Positions 18,705-27,129 of a DNA stretch of 59,688 nucleotides are shown here, one piece after another. Source of the stretch: Prevotella ihumii (GTDB taxonomy: Bacteria; Bacteroidota; Bacteroidia; Bacteroidales; Bacteroidaceae). A model generated the notes under the pieces. It saw only the letters and a program-made list of their open reading frames with translations. It made no database searches and had not been told where the DNA came from. Both the position numbers and the translations under genes were made by a program. The stretch spans positions 1,697,715 to 1,757,402 of the forward strand of contig NZ_LT706987.1 in assembly GCF_900155655.1 (NCBI RefSeq), written 5' to 3'. Within the stretch, counting starts at the first letter, position 1. Each line of letters starts with the position of its first letter.

Positions 18705-19247
18705 ATGAAAACAGAAATTATTATTAGTGGTTTCGGAGGTCAAGGCGTACTCTCTATGGGTAAAATTCTTGCATACTCTGGGCTGATGGAAGATAAGGAA
18801 GTTACATGGATGCCAGCTTATGGACCAGAACAAAGAGGTGGTACAGCCAATGTGACAGTAATTGTTAGTGATGACCCAGTTTCTTCACCTATCTTAAGTA
18901 AATATGATGTAGCAATCGTGCTTAACCAACCTTCACTTGAGAAGTTTGAACCAAAGGTTAAGCCAGGCGGTATCTTGATTTACGATGGATTTGGAGTAAT
19001 CAATCCACCAACACGTTCAGACATCAAAGTTTATCGCATTGATGCTATGGATAAGGCGGCAGAGATGAAGAACTCGAAAGTGTTTAATATGATTGTTCTT
19101 GGAGGTTTGCTTCAGGTATGCCCTGTTGTTAGCCTTGATGGTTTGAAGAAGGCATTGACTAAGACCTTGCCTGAACGCCACCACCACCTTATTCCATTAA
19201 ATATGGAAGCTGTGGAGGAAGGGAAGAAGATTATTAAGCAACTATAA
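18705..19247 (+). CDS. 2-oxoacid:ferredoxin oxidoreductase gamma subunit
   Basis: A 180-residue protein with ISGFGGQGVLSMGKILAYSG at the N-terminus and PAYGPEQRGGTANVTVIVS, both typical of the gamma (CoA-binding-side) domain of these oxidoreductases. It closes the operon 24 bp after the beta subunit; a strong terminator follows about 95 bp downstream. Confidence 0.92.
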   Translation: MKTEIIISGFGGQGVLSMGKILAYSGLMEDKEVTWMPAYGPEQRGGTANVTVIVSDDPVSSPILSKYDVAIVLNQPSLEKFEPKVKPGGILIYDGFGVINPPTRSDIKVYRIDAMDKAAEMKNSKVFNMIVLGGLLQVCPVVSLDGLKKALTKTLPERHHHLIPLNMEAVEEGKKIIKQL

Positions 19248-19342
19248 GAATGTAGTAAGCAGTTGAATATCAATTGCATTATTGCCATTAAATAAGGTTT
19301 ATTATAAATAAACATATTTTTATAACTCTCTAATTTGTTTCA

Positions 19343-19380
19343 GGAGGTCTTAAGCAGTGATGTTACAAGACCTCCATTTT
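19343..19380 (+). terminator. intrinsic terminator of the oxidoreductase operon
   Basis: GGAGGTCTT (19343-19351) pairs with AAGACCTCC (19367-19375), followed by ATTTTTCTTTT. Confidence 0.85.
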
Positions 19381-19403
19381 TCTTTTATTATCAGTTCTTT
19401 AAA

Positions 19404-19596
19404 CCCAGATCGGTCGTTAGCCCGCAAAGGCTTTTTAAAGCGTTTAGCTGTTATGCTTTTCTTCGTCTTTGCACCTTATTTTGGCTCTTTTCGTTTGTTT
19501 TTTCAGTTGTTTAGCTCGCTGAACGTCTTCAAAAACAACCAAAAATAGCTCAAAATAAGCTCGCAAATCTCGAAGAAGTCTAACGACCGATTTGGG
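19404..19596 (+). repeat. 193-bp palindromic dispersed repeat, copy 4
   Basis: CCCAGATCGGTCGTTAGCCCG at left, CTAACGACCGATTTGGG at right. It lies between the operon terminator and the ompA promoter and fills most of that 530-bp gap. Confidence 0.9.
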
Positions 19597-19694
19597 TTAA
19601 AACATTTCAATTAGCTGTTTTTATAGCTTTTTATGCTAAATATTGTTGAAGAATGAGCAAATATAAAGGTTTACTGCACTTTTTAGTGAAAATA

Positions 19695-19726
19695 TTTGGC
19701 TATATGGGTATTTTTTTATTACTTTG
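19695..19726 (+). promoter_or_regulatory. ompA promoter
   Basis: TTTG (19695-19698) and TTACTTTG (19719-19726, one mismatch to TAnnTTTG) are 20 nt apart, ~50 nt upstream of the ompA start codon. Confidence 0.6.
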
Positions 19727-19778
19727 CACCCATAAATAGAACAAAAATTATTTTAAATATTAATTAAATCAGAGAGAC

Positions 19779-20882
19779 ATGAAAAAGTTAGTTTTATTGT
19801 TTGCTGCCGCAACTATGGCAGTTTCTGTATCAGCTCAGACTGTTGCAGAGAGCAAAACATTCGATAACATCTACGTTGGCATCAACGGTGGTGTTGCTAC
19901 AAAGACAACAGGTCACAAGTGGTTGAGCGATCTTAATCCTAACGCTGGCCTCCGTATCGGTCGTTACTTCACTCCTGTATTTGGATTGGCAGTTGAGAGC
20001 AATGCATACTTCTCTAACAAGCCTTATAAGTCTTTAGGTACAGCTGTTCGCTTCATCAATACTTCTTTGCTCGGTACAATCAATTTGAGCAATTGGTTTG
20101 GTGGTTACAAGGGTGAACCACGTGCTTTCGAAGTAAGCGCACTTTATGGTCTCGGTTGGGGTCATACATTTAATAACAAGGGTTTGAAGAACGCTAATAA
20201 TGCAACTTCTAAGGCTGCTCTTGATTTCGCTTTCAACTTCGGTTCACAGAAGCAATGGCAGATTTATATTGAGCCATCTATCACTTGGGCTTTGAATGCA
20301 GAAGAAGGTAGCTTCTTTATGGAAAAGAAAGGTGCAGATGTTTATCGTACTTCTACAGCATACCAAGGCATCAGCGATGTTAAGTATGATGTAAATCGTT
20401 CTATGGTTCAGTTGAACGCTGGTATCGTTTACAAGTTCAAGAACACTAACGGTACACACAACTTCACAATCGTTACTCCACGTGATCAAGCTGAAATTGA
20501 TGCTCTTAACGCACAGATTAACGAACTTCGTAACCGTAAGCCAGAGGTTATCACTAAGGAAGTTGAAGTTATCAAGGAAGTTCCAGCTGTTAAGGAATTC
20601 ACAGTTTCTGACCTCGTATTCGTAACATTCGCACAAGGCAAGTACGCTCTTACTAAGGAAGCTAAGGCAGCTCTTGATAACATCAAGGAAGGTTGCCACG
20701 TACAAGTTGTTGGTACTGCATCTCCAGAAGGTAGCGCAGCTTTCAACCAGCGTTTGTCTGAAAACCGTGCTAAGGTTGTTGCTGAATACCTCTCAGGTCG
20801 TGGTGTAGTTGTTGACGAAGCTACAGGTAAGGGTGTACAGGGTACAACTTCTAACCGTCTTGCAGTTGTTTACGTTAAGTAA
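19779..20882 (+). CDS. OmpA-family major outer-membrane protein
   Basis: A 367-residue protein with a signal peptide (MKKLVLLFAAATMAVSVSAQ). The N-terminal ~210 residues form an eight-strand beta-barrel-like region (alternating aromatic strands such as LLGTINLSNWFGGYKG). A coiled linker with repeated K-E-V-E-V-I-K-E follows. The C-terminal OmpA domain (~270-367) carries VVGTASPEGSAAFNQRLSEN and RAKVVAEYL, the peptidoglycan-binding motif. Codon use is biased toward a few preferred codons (GGT, AAC, CTC), a sign of strong expression, as expected for the major OmpA-like proteins of Prevotella and Porphyromonas. Confidence 0.93.
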   Translation: MKKLVLLFAAATMAVSVSAQTVAESKTFDNIYVGINGGVATKTTGHKWLSDLNPNAGLRIGRYFTPVFGLAVESNAYFSNKPYKSLGTAVRFINTSLLGTINLSNWFGGYKGEPRAFEVSALYGLGWGHTFNNKGLKNANNATSKAALDFAFNFGSQKQWQIYIEPSITWALNAEEGSFFMEKKGADVYRTSTAYQGISDVKYDVNRSMVQLNAGIVYKFKNTNGTHNFTIVTPRDQAEIDALNAQINELRNRKPEVITKEVEVIKEVPAVKEFTVSDLVFVTFAQGKYALTKEAKAALDNIKEGCHVQVVGTASPEGSAAFNQRLSENRAKVVAEYLSGRGVVVDEATGKGVQGTTSNRLAVVYVK

Positions 20883-20922
20883 TCAATTCCAAACAGATAG
20901 TAATTTTTAAATTACGATAATT

Positions 20923-20962
20923 ATATCCCCGATGCATTTTTGCATTGGGGATATTTTATTTT
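20923..20962 (+). terminator. intrinsic terminator after ompA
   Basis: ATATCCCCGATGCA pairs with TGCATTGGGGATAT around a TTTT loop, followed by TTTATTTT. Confidence 0.9.
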
Positions 20963-21032
20963 ATGGCGGACAGCTATGTTTTGATATTTCTGAGTTTACG
21001 ATTTACTTTTTATAGTTGACGTTGTATATTTA

Positions 21033-21824
21033 ATGTTTATGTATATGAGTAATTTACCTTCGATTGGCAGTTATCCTTTTCTTGCCGAACCTTTCCATTG
21101 TGATTGTTCCAAACGCTTGTTTATTGGGCATTTGGGCAACCATCTTTTGAATGCAGCCGATTACCATAGCAGCGAACGTGGTTATGGAATGAATTATCTG
21201 AATACGATTAATGCAACGTGGGTATTAAGCAGACTTGCAATAGAGTTAGGTGAAGTTCCACTGATGTACGACAAGTTTAATGTTGAAACTTGGGTTGAGA
21301 GTGTAATGCGGTATTTTACTAATCGTAATTTCAAAATTCTTGGCAGCAACGGAAAAGTTTATGGTTATGGCAGTAGCATTTGGGCTATGATAAATACTGA
21401 AAGCCGACAGCCTGTTGATATTTTAGATGTTAAAGATGGTGCGATAAACAATTGTGTAGAGAAAGAATACCTTTGTCCAATTGCTTCTTGCTCTCGTGTT
21501 AGGATAGGAACAGATATTCCATTGGTTCAAACTATTGATACGACCTATCACGACGTTGATGTAAATGGGCACATCAATTCTATAAAGTATATCGAACACG
21601 CATTAAACCTATGGTCTTTAGATTGGCATAAGCAGCATTTTGTAAAGCGAATAGAGGTTGCTTATGTTGCTGAAACCTACATTGGTGACAAGTTGAACTT
21701 CTATAAAATGGAAAGTTCTAATGCTACTTGTACTGAAGCATTGATACGTATTACGAAAACAAATATCGATGGAGAAGCTGAAGTTTGTAGAATAAAAATA
21801 GTTTTTAACCAAAAAATTGAATAA
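21033..21824 (+). CDS. acyl-ACP thioesterase (FatA/FatB-like)
   Basis: A 263-residue protein with two tandem hot-dog domains. The second contains YHDVDVNGHINSIKYIEHAL, carrying the D-x-N-x-H-x-N catalytic set of plant-type acyl-ACP thioesterases found in bacteria. The first domain has WVLSRLAIELGEVP and VETWVESV. It would release fatty acids from acyl carrier protein in the cytoplasm, setting chain length. Three in-frame ATGs lie within the first 13 bases (21033, 21039, 21045); the third gives MSNLPSIGSYPF and may be the true start. It is monocistronic. Confidence 0.88.
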   Translation: MFMYMSNLPSIGSYPFLAEPFHCDCSKRLFIGHLGNHLLNAADYHSSERGYGMNYLNTINATWVLSRLAIELGEVPLMYDKFNVETWVESVMRYFTNRNFKILGSNGKVYGYGSSIWAMINTESRQPVDILDVKDGAINNCVEKEYLCPIASCSRVRIGTDIPLVQTIDTTYHDVDVNGHINSIKYIEHALNLWSLDWHKQHFVKRIEVAYVAETYIGDKLNFYKMESSNATCTEALIRITKTNIDGEAEVCRIKIVFNQKIE

Positions 21825-21838
21825 ATTTATATTTTTAT

Positions 21839-21869
21839 TTTGCTATTTGTTATCAATTTGTTATCTTTG
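21839..21869 (+). promoter_or_regulatory. orphan promoter (-33 TTTG, -7 TATCTTTG)
   Basis: TTTG at 21839-21842 and TATCTTTG at 21862-21869 with a 19-nt spacer match the housekeeping consensus. The only thing downstream on this strand is 150 nt of structured, non-coding sequence. Confidence 0.65.
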
Positions 21870-21875
21870 TGGTGT

Positions 21876-22026
21876 GATTATTTATTAATAAGTATAATTT
21901 AGAGTTGAAGTTCAGAGATAACTTCATTGAGTTGAAGCGAAACTCAAGACAGTTGATTTAACAACTATTTTTTCTCGTACATAATGAAGAAAGGAGTTCT
22001 CTGGTAGAAGAGAGCTCCTTTTCGTT
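21876..22026 (+). ncRNA. candidate structured small RNA
   Basis: Between the orphan promoter and the hairpin at 21991-22020 lie about 150 nt with no ORF on this strand and four consecutive stems: GAAGTT/AACTTC, GAGTT/AACTC, AGTTG/CAACT and the final AAGGAGTTCTCT/AGAGAGCTCCTT, which is followed by TTCGTTTTATT. A promoter plus several local hairpins plus a terminator is the plan of a free-standing small RNA. It does not resemble tmRNA, 4.5S RNA or RNase P by eye. Existence and function are inference. Confidence 0.45.
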
Positions 22027-22028
22027 TT
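21991..22028. terminator. terminator shared by the sRNA candidate and recQ
   Basis: AAGGAGTTCTCT (21991-22002) pairs imperfectly with AGAGAGCTCCTT (22009-22020) and is followed by T-rich sequence. The minus-strand recQ ends at 22027, so the hairpin can serve both directions. Confidence 0.7.
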
Positions 22029-23937
22029 ATTGCTTTTTGATGATATAACTACCTTCCATATAGACTTCCTCTTCTGCTAAGAGTTTTGTGAGGGCGTTTT
22101 TTAGTTCATCTTGATTGGTTATGCAATCGTTATTTTTTATTGTGTTTAGTTCTGTTATATGATGCTTTTTCCCATCCTCTAACAATTCTAAGATTGCTTC
22201 TTTTAGGCTTTTCACTTCCTCTTTGTTTTCTCCTTTGTGCGCTAAACATACATCGCATTGTCCACAATCCTTTGATGATGTTTCGCCAAAATAGCGCAGC
22301 AATTGTCTACTTCTACACACATTGTCGTTCTGTGCGTAATTTATCATTGCCAAGATGCGTTCCTCAAACTTTTCTTTTCTATCCTCGTAGGCTTCTTTCC
22401 CTATAACAACTTTCTCGCCATCCACTCTGTTGCGTGTATATCTGATGAGTGGAATATTTTTGCGAGGTATAAAGTTAATAATGCGCTTCTTGCTTAATTC
22501 AACAAAAATCGAATACGTTTGGTTTTTATCTAATCCTATTTCCTTTCCTATAAAGCCTTCGTCTATGTAGCTATAATCGGTAAATAAGCCACCATAGTTT
22601 CTAAGTAGGGCTGTTATCAAATTGTTTTCAAATCCCGAAAGTTCGTCTAATCTGTACAAATCGTTTCTACTCAAGAGAAATTTAACTCTTGCTTTTGTAT
22701 CTGGGTCTTGCTCATACTCTATATATCCAGCCTTTTGCAAGATGCTTAATGCCGAGTTTACACGGATAGGGTGGTGTTTGAATGCAACACAAAACTGCTC
22801 AATAGGAAATTCATACGTTACATCTTGCCCACTTTCCACTCCTAATTGGTAGAAGTAGGCCAAGTGTTCGTAAACCTCTCTTACATATTCTTTTTCAGGG
22901 AAAGTATCTGCAATACGCTTTCTTAATGTGTTTTCATCGTGCCTAATGGTGTGTAACAGAATGGCATACGACTTCTTCCCATCTCTTCCAGCACGTCCTG
23001 CCTCTTGAAAATAAGCCTCTGGAGAACTTGGAAAATCTATATGGATTACGGTGCGTACATCAGGTTTGTCAATACCCATACCGAAAGCGTTGGTTGCTAC
23101 CATTATTCTATATTTGTTAGCTTGCCAATCGCTTTGTCGTTCGTCCTTTACCATTGGGTCTAATCCTGCGTGATACCACGTAGCCGACTCCCCGTTTTCT
23201 ATCAAGTATTTTGCTACATCCTTAGTGCGTTTTCTGCTTCTGCAATACACTATGGCTGTGCCCTTTACAGCTTGCAAAATATGTAACATTTCACCAAACT
23301 TATCCTCTGTATTGCGTAAGACGTATGCAAGATTTTTGCGCTCGAAGCTCATTCGGAACACATTTTCGTGTTCAAAACCCAATTTGTTTTGAATATCCGT
23401 TATAACTTCTGGTGTTGCTGTGGCTGTGAGTGCAAGGATAGGAACATCAGGTACAAGCATTCTTATCTTTATAATTTCAAGATAAGAAGGGCGAAAATCG
23501 TATCCCCATTGACTTATGCAGTGAGCTTCGTCCACTGTTATAAAGCTCACTTTCATATGTTTTAGTTTAACTTGGAAAAGCTCAGACGATAGTCTTTCGG
23601 GCGATACATATAGAAGTTTTATTCCTCCAAAAATACAATTTTCTAACGTTGTAAGTATCTCGTCGTGCCTTAAACCTGAATAAATGGCAGCTGCCTTTAT
23701 ATGTTTGCTGCGCAAATTATCCACTTGGTCTTTCATCAGCGATATGAGCGGCGTAATAACAATACACACTCCTTCTTTTGCCAATGCAGGTACTTGAAAC
23801 GTGATAGATTTTCCACCACCTGTAGGCATTAGTCCGAGCGTATCTTTTCCCGTTCCGATGCTTTCAATCACTTCTGCTTGAATGCCTCGGAAATCAGGAT
23901 ACCCCCAATATTTTTGAAGGATAGCTTTATAGTCCAT
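22027..23937 (-). CDS. recQ: ATP-dependent DNA helicase RecQ
   Basis: A 636-residue superfamily 2 helicase: FRGIQAEVIESIGTGKD (motif 0/Q), MPTGGGKSITFQ (Walker A), TVDEAHCISQWGYDFRPSY (DEAH box plus the aromatic-rich RecQ loop), ALTATATP, and AFGMGIDKPDVR with EAGRAGRDGK (motifs V and VI). The RecQ zinc site is C-R-S-R ... CGQCDVC near residue 580. A winged-helix region follows, and the C-terminal HRDC domain appears absent or reduced. It unwinds recombination and replication intermediates. It lies 17 bp after recJ on the same strand, a logical pair because RecQ and RecJ act together in RecF-pathway end resection. Confidence 0.95.
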   Translation of the reverse strand: MDYKAILQKYWGYPDFRGIQAEVIESIGTGKDTLGLMPTGGGKSITFQVPALAKEGVCIVITPLISLMKDQVDNLRSKHIKAAAIYSGLRHDEILTTLENCIFGGIKLLYVSPERLSSELFQVKLKHMKVSFITVDEAHCISQWGYDFRPSYLEIIKIRMLVPDVPILALTATATPEVITDIQNKLGFEHENVFRMSFERKNLAYVLRNTEDKFGEMLHILQAVKGTAIVYCRSRKRTKDVAKYLIENGESATWYHAGLDPMVKDERQSDWQANKYRIMVATNAFGMGIDKPDVRTVIHIDFPSSPEAYFQEAGRAGRDGKKSYAILLHTIRHDENTLRKRIADTFPEKEYVREVYEHLAYFYQLGVESGQDVTYEFPIEQFCVAFKHHPIRVNSALSILQKAGYIEYEQDPDTKARVKFLLSRNDLYRLDELSGFENNLITALLRNYGGLFTDYSYIDEGFIGKEIGLDKNQTYSIFVELSKKRIINFIPRKNIPLIRYTRNRVDGEKVVIGKEAYEDRKEKFEERILAMINYAQNDNVCRSRQLLRYFGETSSKDCGQCDVCLAHKGENKEEVKSLKEAILELLEDGKKHHITELNTIKNNDCITNQDELKNALTKLLAEEEVYMEGSYIIKKQ

Positions 23938-23954
23938 CGTCCTTTTTGCCCTCT

Positions 23955-25685
23955 TTACGCTTGCTCTGCTTCTGAAGGTTTAATGCCTTCAATCTGCAAT
24001 TGCACCAATCCTCTTTTGAAAACGTTGTCTTCTATGGTATAAGTAATGTCAAACGAACGCTTCGACTTGATATACCTTGCAGATGCGCTTTGACCGAAGG
24101 CAATACCATTCATAACGTTGTTCGATTTAGAGTCTACCAATTCCAATTTTATGTGTTCTTGGTTTCGTCCTACAACCTTACTTGTTCCAAAGTCGAACAC
24201 CTCTTTTGTACAGAATAATGGTTTGGGGTTTTCAGGGCCGAAAGGTGCAAACTTCTTTAAGTCGTTGTGAAACTTTTTGCTTATTTCCTTGAAGTCTACT
24301 ACTGCGTCAATGTTTAGCATAGCTTCCATTTGTTCAGGCTGAATATGCTCGTCCACATACTTCTGAAAGCGTGTTCTAAACTCTTTTACGTCCTCCCATT
24401 TCAGCGTAAGTCCTGTGGCATAAGTATGTCCACCGAAATTAATGAGCAAGTCTCTGCAACTCTTTATGGCTGCATAAAGGTCGAACCCTGCTACGCTACG
24501 TGCTGAACCTGTAGCCAAATCGCCTTCTTTTGTGATTACAACCGTTGGGCGATAATATATTTCTGCCAACCGCGAAGCCACGATGCCGATAATACCCTTC
24601 TTCCAATTTTCATCATACAGCACAATGCTATGTTGGTGCTTCTGACTTTCCAACATCTCCACTATATTGTTGGCCTCATCGGTCATTTGTCGGTCAACGT
24701 CCTTTCGTTGGTCGTTATATTTGTCAATGTGTTTTGCTTCGATAATAGCTGAAGCCAAATCACGTTCTACAAGGAGGTCAACGCTTTCTCTTCCTTTTTC
24801 CATTCGTCCGCTGGCATTGATGCGAGGCCCTATTTTGAATATGATGTCGCTCATTGCAAGCTCACGCCCAGTCAGTCCACAAACATCAATAATAGCTTGT
24901 AGACCTACCGAAGGATTTTGGTTGAGCTGCTTCAGTCCGTGGAAAGCCAATATGCGGTTTTCGTCTACTACAGGTACAAGGTCGGCAGCAATGCTTACCG
25001 CACAGAAGTCGAGTAGGGGAATAAGTCGTGAGAAAGGTATGTTGTTGTTCTTTGCAAAGGCTTGCATAAACTTGAAGCCTACACCACAGCCACAAAGGTT
25101 CTTAAACGGATAAGTGTCGTCCTCTCGTTTTGGATTGAGAATAGCTACAGCAGGTGGCAACTCCTTATCGGGCACGTGGTGGTCGCAAATAATAAAGTCT
25201 ATGCCTTGTTCTTTGGCATAGCTTATCTCTTCGAATGCTTTTATTCCGCAGTCGAGTATGATGATGAGTTTCACTCCAGTCTCTTTGGCATAGTCTATTC
25301 CTTTTTTGCTTACTCCATAGCCTTCGTCGTAGCGGTCGGGTATGTAGTATTCAATGTTGGAATAGAACTGTCTGAGAAATTTATACACCAATGCTACAGC
25401 TGTGCAGCCGTCCACATCGTAGTCTCCATAAACCAATATTCCTTCTTTTCGTCCCATTGCATCGTTTAGACGGTCTACAGCGATATCCATATCCTTCATC
25501 AGGAAAGGGTTGATAAGGTCGGAAAGTTGTGGTCTAAAGAAACGTTTAGCAGCACTTTCTGTCGTTATTCCACGACGGATAAGTAGTGATGCCAATGTCG
25601 GACTTATGTTTAGTTTTGTTCCTAATTCATTGGCGGCGTTGCTTTGTGCAGATGTAGGAGGTGTGTAGTTCCATTTCAAATGCAT
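23955..25685 (-). CDS. recJ: single-stranded-DNA exonuclease RecJ
   Basis: A 576-residue DHH-family exonuclease. Motifs in order are ILVYGDYDVDGCTAVALVY (motif I), IIILDCGIKA, FIICDHHVPDKELPP (DHH motif III), GPRINASGRMEKGRESVDLL, then the DHHA1 domain with GSARSVAGFDLYAAI and NFGGHTYATG. It degrades ssDNA 5'-3' in recombination and mismatch repair. It is the first gene of the recJ-recQ pair. A strong hairpin terminator for the upstream gene lies just before its start. Confidence 0.95.
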   Translation of the reverse strand: MHLKWNYTPPTSAQSNAANELGTKLNISPTLASLLIRRGITTESAAKRFFRPQLSDLINPFLMKDMDIAVDRLNDAMGRKEGILVYGDYDVDGCTAVALVYKFLRQFYSNIEYYIPDRYDEGYGVSKKGIDYAKETGVKLIIILDCGIKAFEEISYAKEQGIDFIICDHHVPDKELPPAVAILNPKREDDTYPFKNLCGCGVGFKFMQAFAKNNNIPFSRLIPLLDFCAVSIAADLVPVVDENRILAFHGLKQLNQNPSVGLQAIIDVCGLTGRELAMSDIIFKIGPRINASGRMEKGRESVDLLVERDLASAIIEAKHIDKYNDQRKDVDRQMTDEANNIVEMLESQKHQHSIVLYDENWKKGIIGIVASRLAEIYYRPTVVITKEGDLATGSARSVAGFDLYAAIKSCRDLLINFGGHTYATGLTLKWEDVKEFRTRFQKYVDEHIQPEQMEAMLNIDAVVDFKEISKKFHNDLKKFAPFGPENPKPLFCTKEVFDFGTSKVVGRNQEHIKLELVDSKSNNVMNGIAFGQSASARYIKSKRSFDITYTIEDNVFKRGLVQLQIEGIKPSEAEQA

Positions 25686-25718
25686 TTTTATTGTTTTTTA
25701 TTTGCTTGTAAAGTTACA

Positions 25719-25759
25719 AAAAAAAAGCGTAACTCTATTTAAGAATTACGCTTTTTTAT
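25719..25759 (-). terminator. hairpin terminator after the C1 peptidase
   Basis: AAAAAAGCGTAA (25721-25732) pairs perfectly with TTACGCTTTTTT (25746-25757). Read on the minus strand, it ends the C1 peptidase transcript before the recJ start. Confidence 0.85.
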
Positions 25760-25828
25760 ATTATTGTAGGTTGATGTTGCCTATGTTAAAATAGTTGTCT
25801 GCTTCATCAAGCCTACTGCAACTTTTTA

Positions 25829-27040
25829 TTAGATGCCCATCTTTTTGCGGATGTGAGCAGGGATTGCATTCTTGTTAACGATGTAATCCATTGTGTTAGC
25901 TGCGATGAAGTTCTTGGTCATGTACCAAATGCCTTTGTAAGCACCTGTTTCACCCCAAGAGTTCTTTACCATATAGTATTCCTTACCGAATTGGTCCTTA
26001 GCAATACCGAAGATATGCATACCGTGGTCGTCAGTAAGTTCCCAGTTGTCGAAACGCTCTTGACGCATCTCTTGTGTAGGAGTTACTTCAGGAACCTTAG
26101 CACCGAGTTCAGCAATGATGTCCTTCTTCTTTGCAGCAGACATACCCAACCAACGTGCCATATCGCTACCTTGGAGGCTTTGTGCAGCAGCCTTACCGTC
26201 TACCATATAAGCCAAACCTTCGCGTGTGAAACCTGGTTCGCTAACGTCGCCACCCCAACCGATGGTGTAGCCGTTCATAATAGCGTTGTCGATGATTTCC
26301 ATCATTTCGTTCATTGGCAAGTTCCAAGATTGTGGGAAACGCCAGTTGTCTTGTACTTCAACAGCGAAAGTCTTGTAGAATGGGTGGTGTGTGTAAGAAG
26401 TGATAGTTACGTAGTCGCCCCAGTTCAAACCGAAGCTGTCAGCGAATGAGCGTGGAGTGTATTCCTTGCCTTCGTACATAAACTTCTCTGGGCACTTACC
26501 GAGGTAAGCATCGAGTACACCTTGTATACCCACTTTCCATTGGTTAGAGATCTTGTTTTGCTTGCTCTTTGCAACAGCGTCAACGATAGGGCTGAGTACT
26601 GAGAAGAACTCGTTGTAGTTGTTGAGTGAGTCGCCATAGAGTGAACCTGGGAAAGGCATTGCGTTTTCAGGGCAGATACCATAGTTTTCCAAGCAGTAGA
26701 ATGGGTCTTCGGCAGAACCACCCTGTGCAAACTGGCAGTCACCGTGGAAACGTACTACCTGAATAGCGCGATCCATATAAGTCTTGTTTGTAACGAAGCT
26801 TTCGCAAAGGTCTACTTCCTTACCTGTCTTCTTCAAGATTTCAGACTCGAAGAAGCTCAATGTTGAGTAAGCCCAACAAGTACCTGAACGGCTTTGGTTC
26901 TTGATGCTTGTGATAGGGTTTTGCTTCACTACAGTGAAAACTGGTTTGTTTGTATCTGCCTTAGGAGTAGTTTTTTTCTTTCCTGCAGATACGCTTGTAG
27001 CAACCATTGCTGCCACAGCCAATACTAAAAATTTTCTCAT
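25829..27040 (-). CDS. C1-family (papain/bleomycin hydrolase-like) cysteine peptidase, exported
   Basis: A 403-residue protein with a signal peptide (MRKFLVLAVAAMVATSVSAG). The active-site Cys is in SRSGTCWAYSTLSFFESEIL, the His in DDHGMHIFGIAKD and the Asn in MVKNSWGETGAYKG: the three catalytic residues of the PepC/bleomycin hydrolase group. Length is close to cytoplasmic PepC, but the leader peptide places it in the periplasm or outside, where Prevotella uses such enzymes to digest peptides for amino-acid catabolism. Codon bias suggests good expression. It has its own terminator. Confidence 0.92.
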   Translation of the reverse strand: MRKFLVLAVAAMVATSVSAGKKKTTPKADTNKPVFTVVKQNPITSIKNQSRSGTCWAYSTLSFFESEILKKTGKEVDLCESFVTNKTYMDRAIQVVRFHGDCQFAQGGSAEDPFYCLENYGICPENAMPFPGSLYGDSLNNYNEFFSVLSPIVDAVAKSKQNKISNQWKVGIQGVLDAYLGKCPEKFMYEGKEYTPRSFADSFGLNWGDYVTITSYTHHPFYKTFAVEVQDNWRFPQSWNLPMNEMMEIIDNAIMNGYTIGWGGDVSEPGFTREGLAYMVDGKAAAQSLQGSDMARWLGMSAAKKKDIIAELGAKVPEVTPTQEMRQERFDNWELTDDHGMHIFGIAKDQFGKEYYMVKNSWGETGAYKGIWYMTKNFIAANTMDYIVNKNAIPAHIRKKMGI

Positions 27041-27129
27041 AATAGTTTTAATGTTTTGCCTAATTTACAGTATTGTAGACTGATTTCGGTTCAACTGGTT
27101 TAATTAATTATTTTAATTTATACTCTTTT

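Noticed and set aside
19357..19548. 63-codon ORF, also seen nearly identically at 13195-13377
   Set aside because: It lies inside the palindromic repeat; the shared peptide (ARKGFLKRLAVMLFF) comes from the repeat and there is no promoter or start context.
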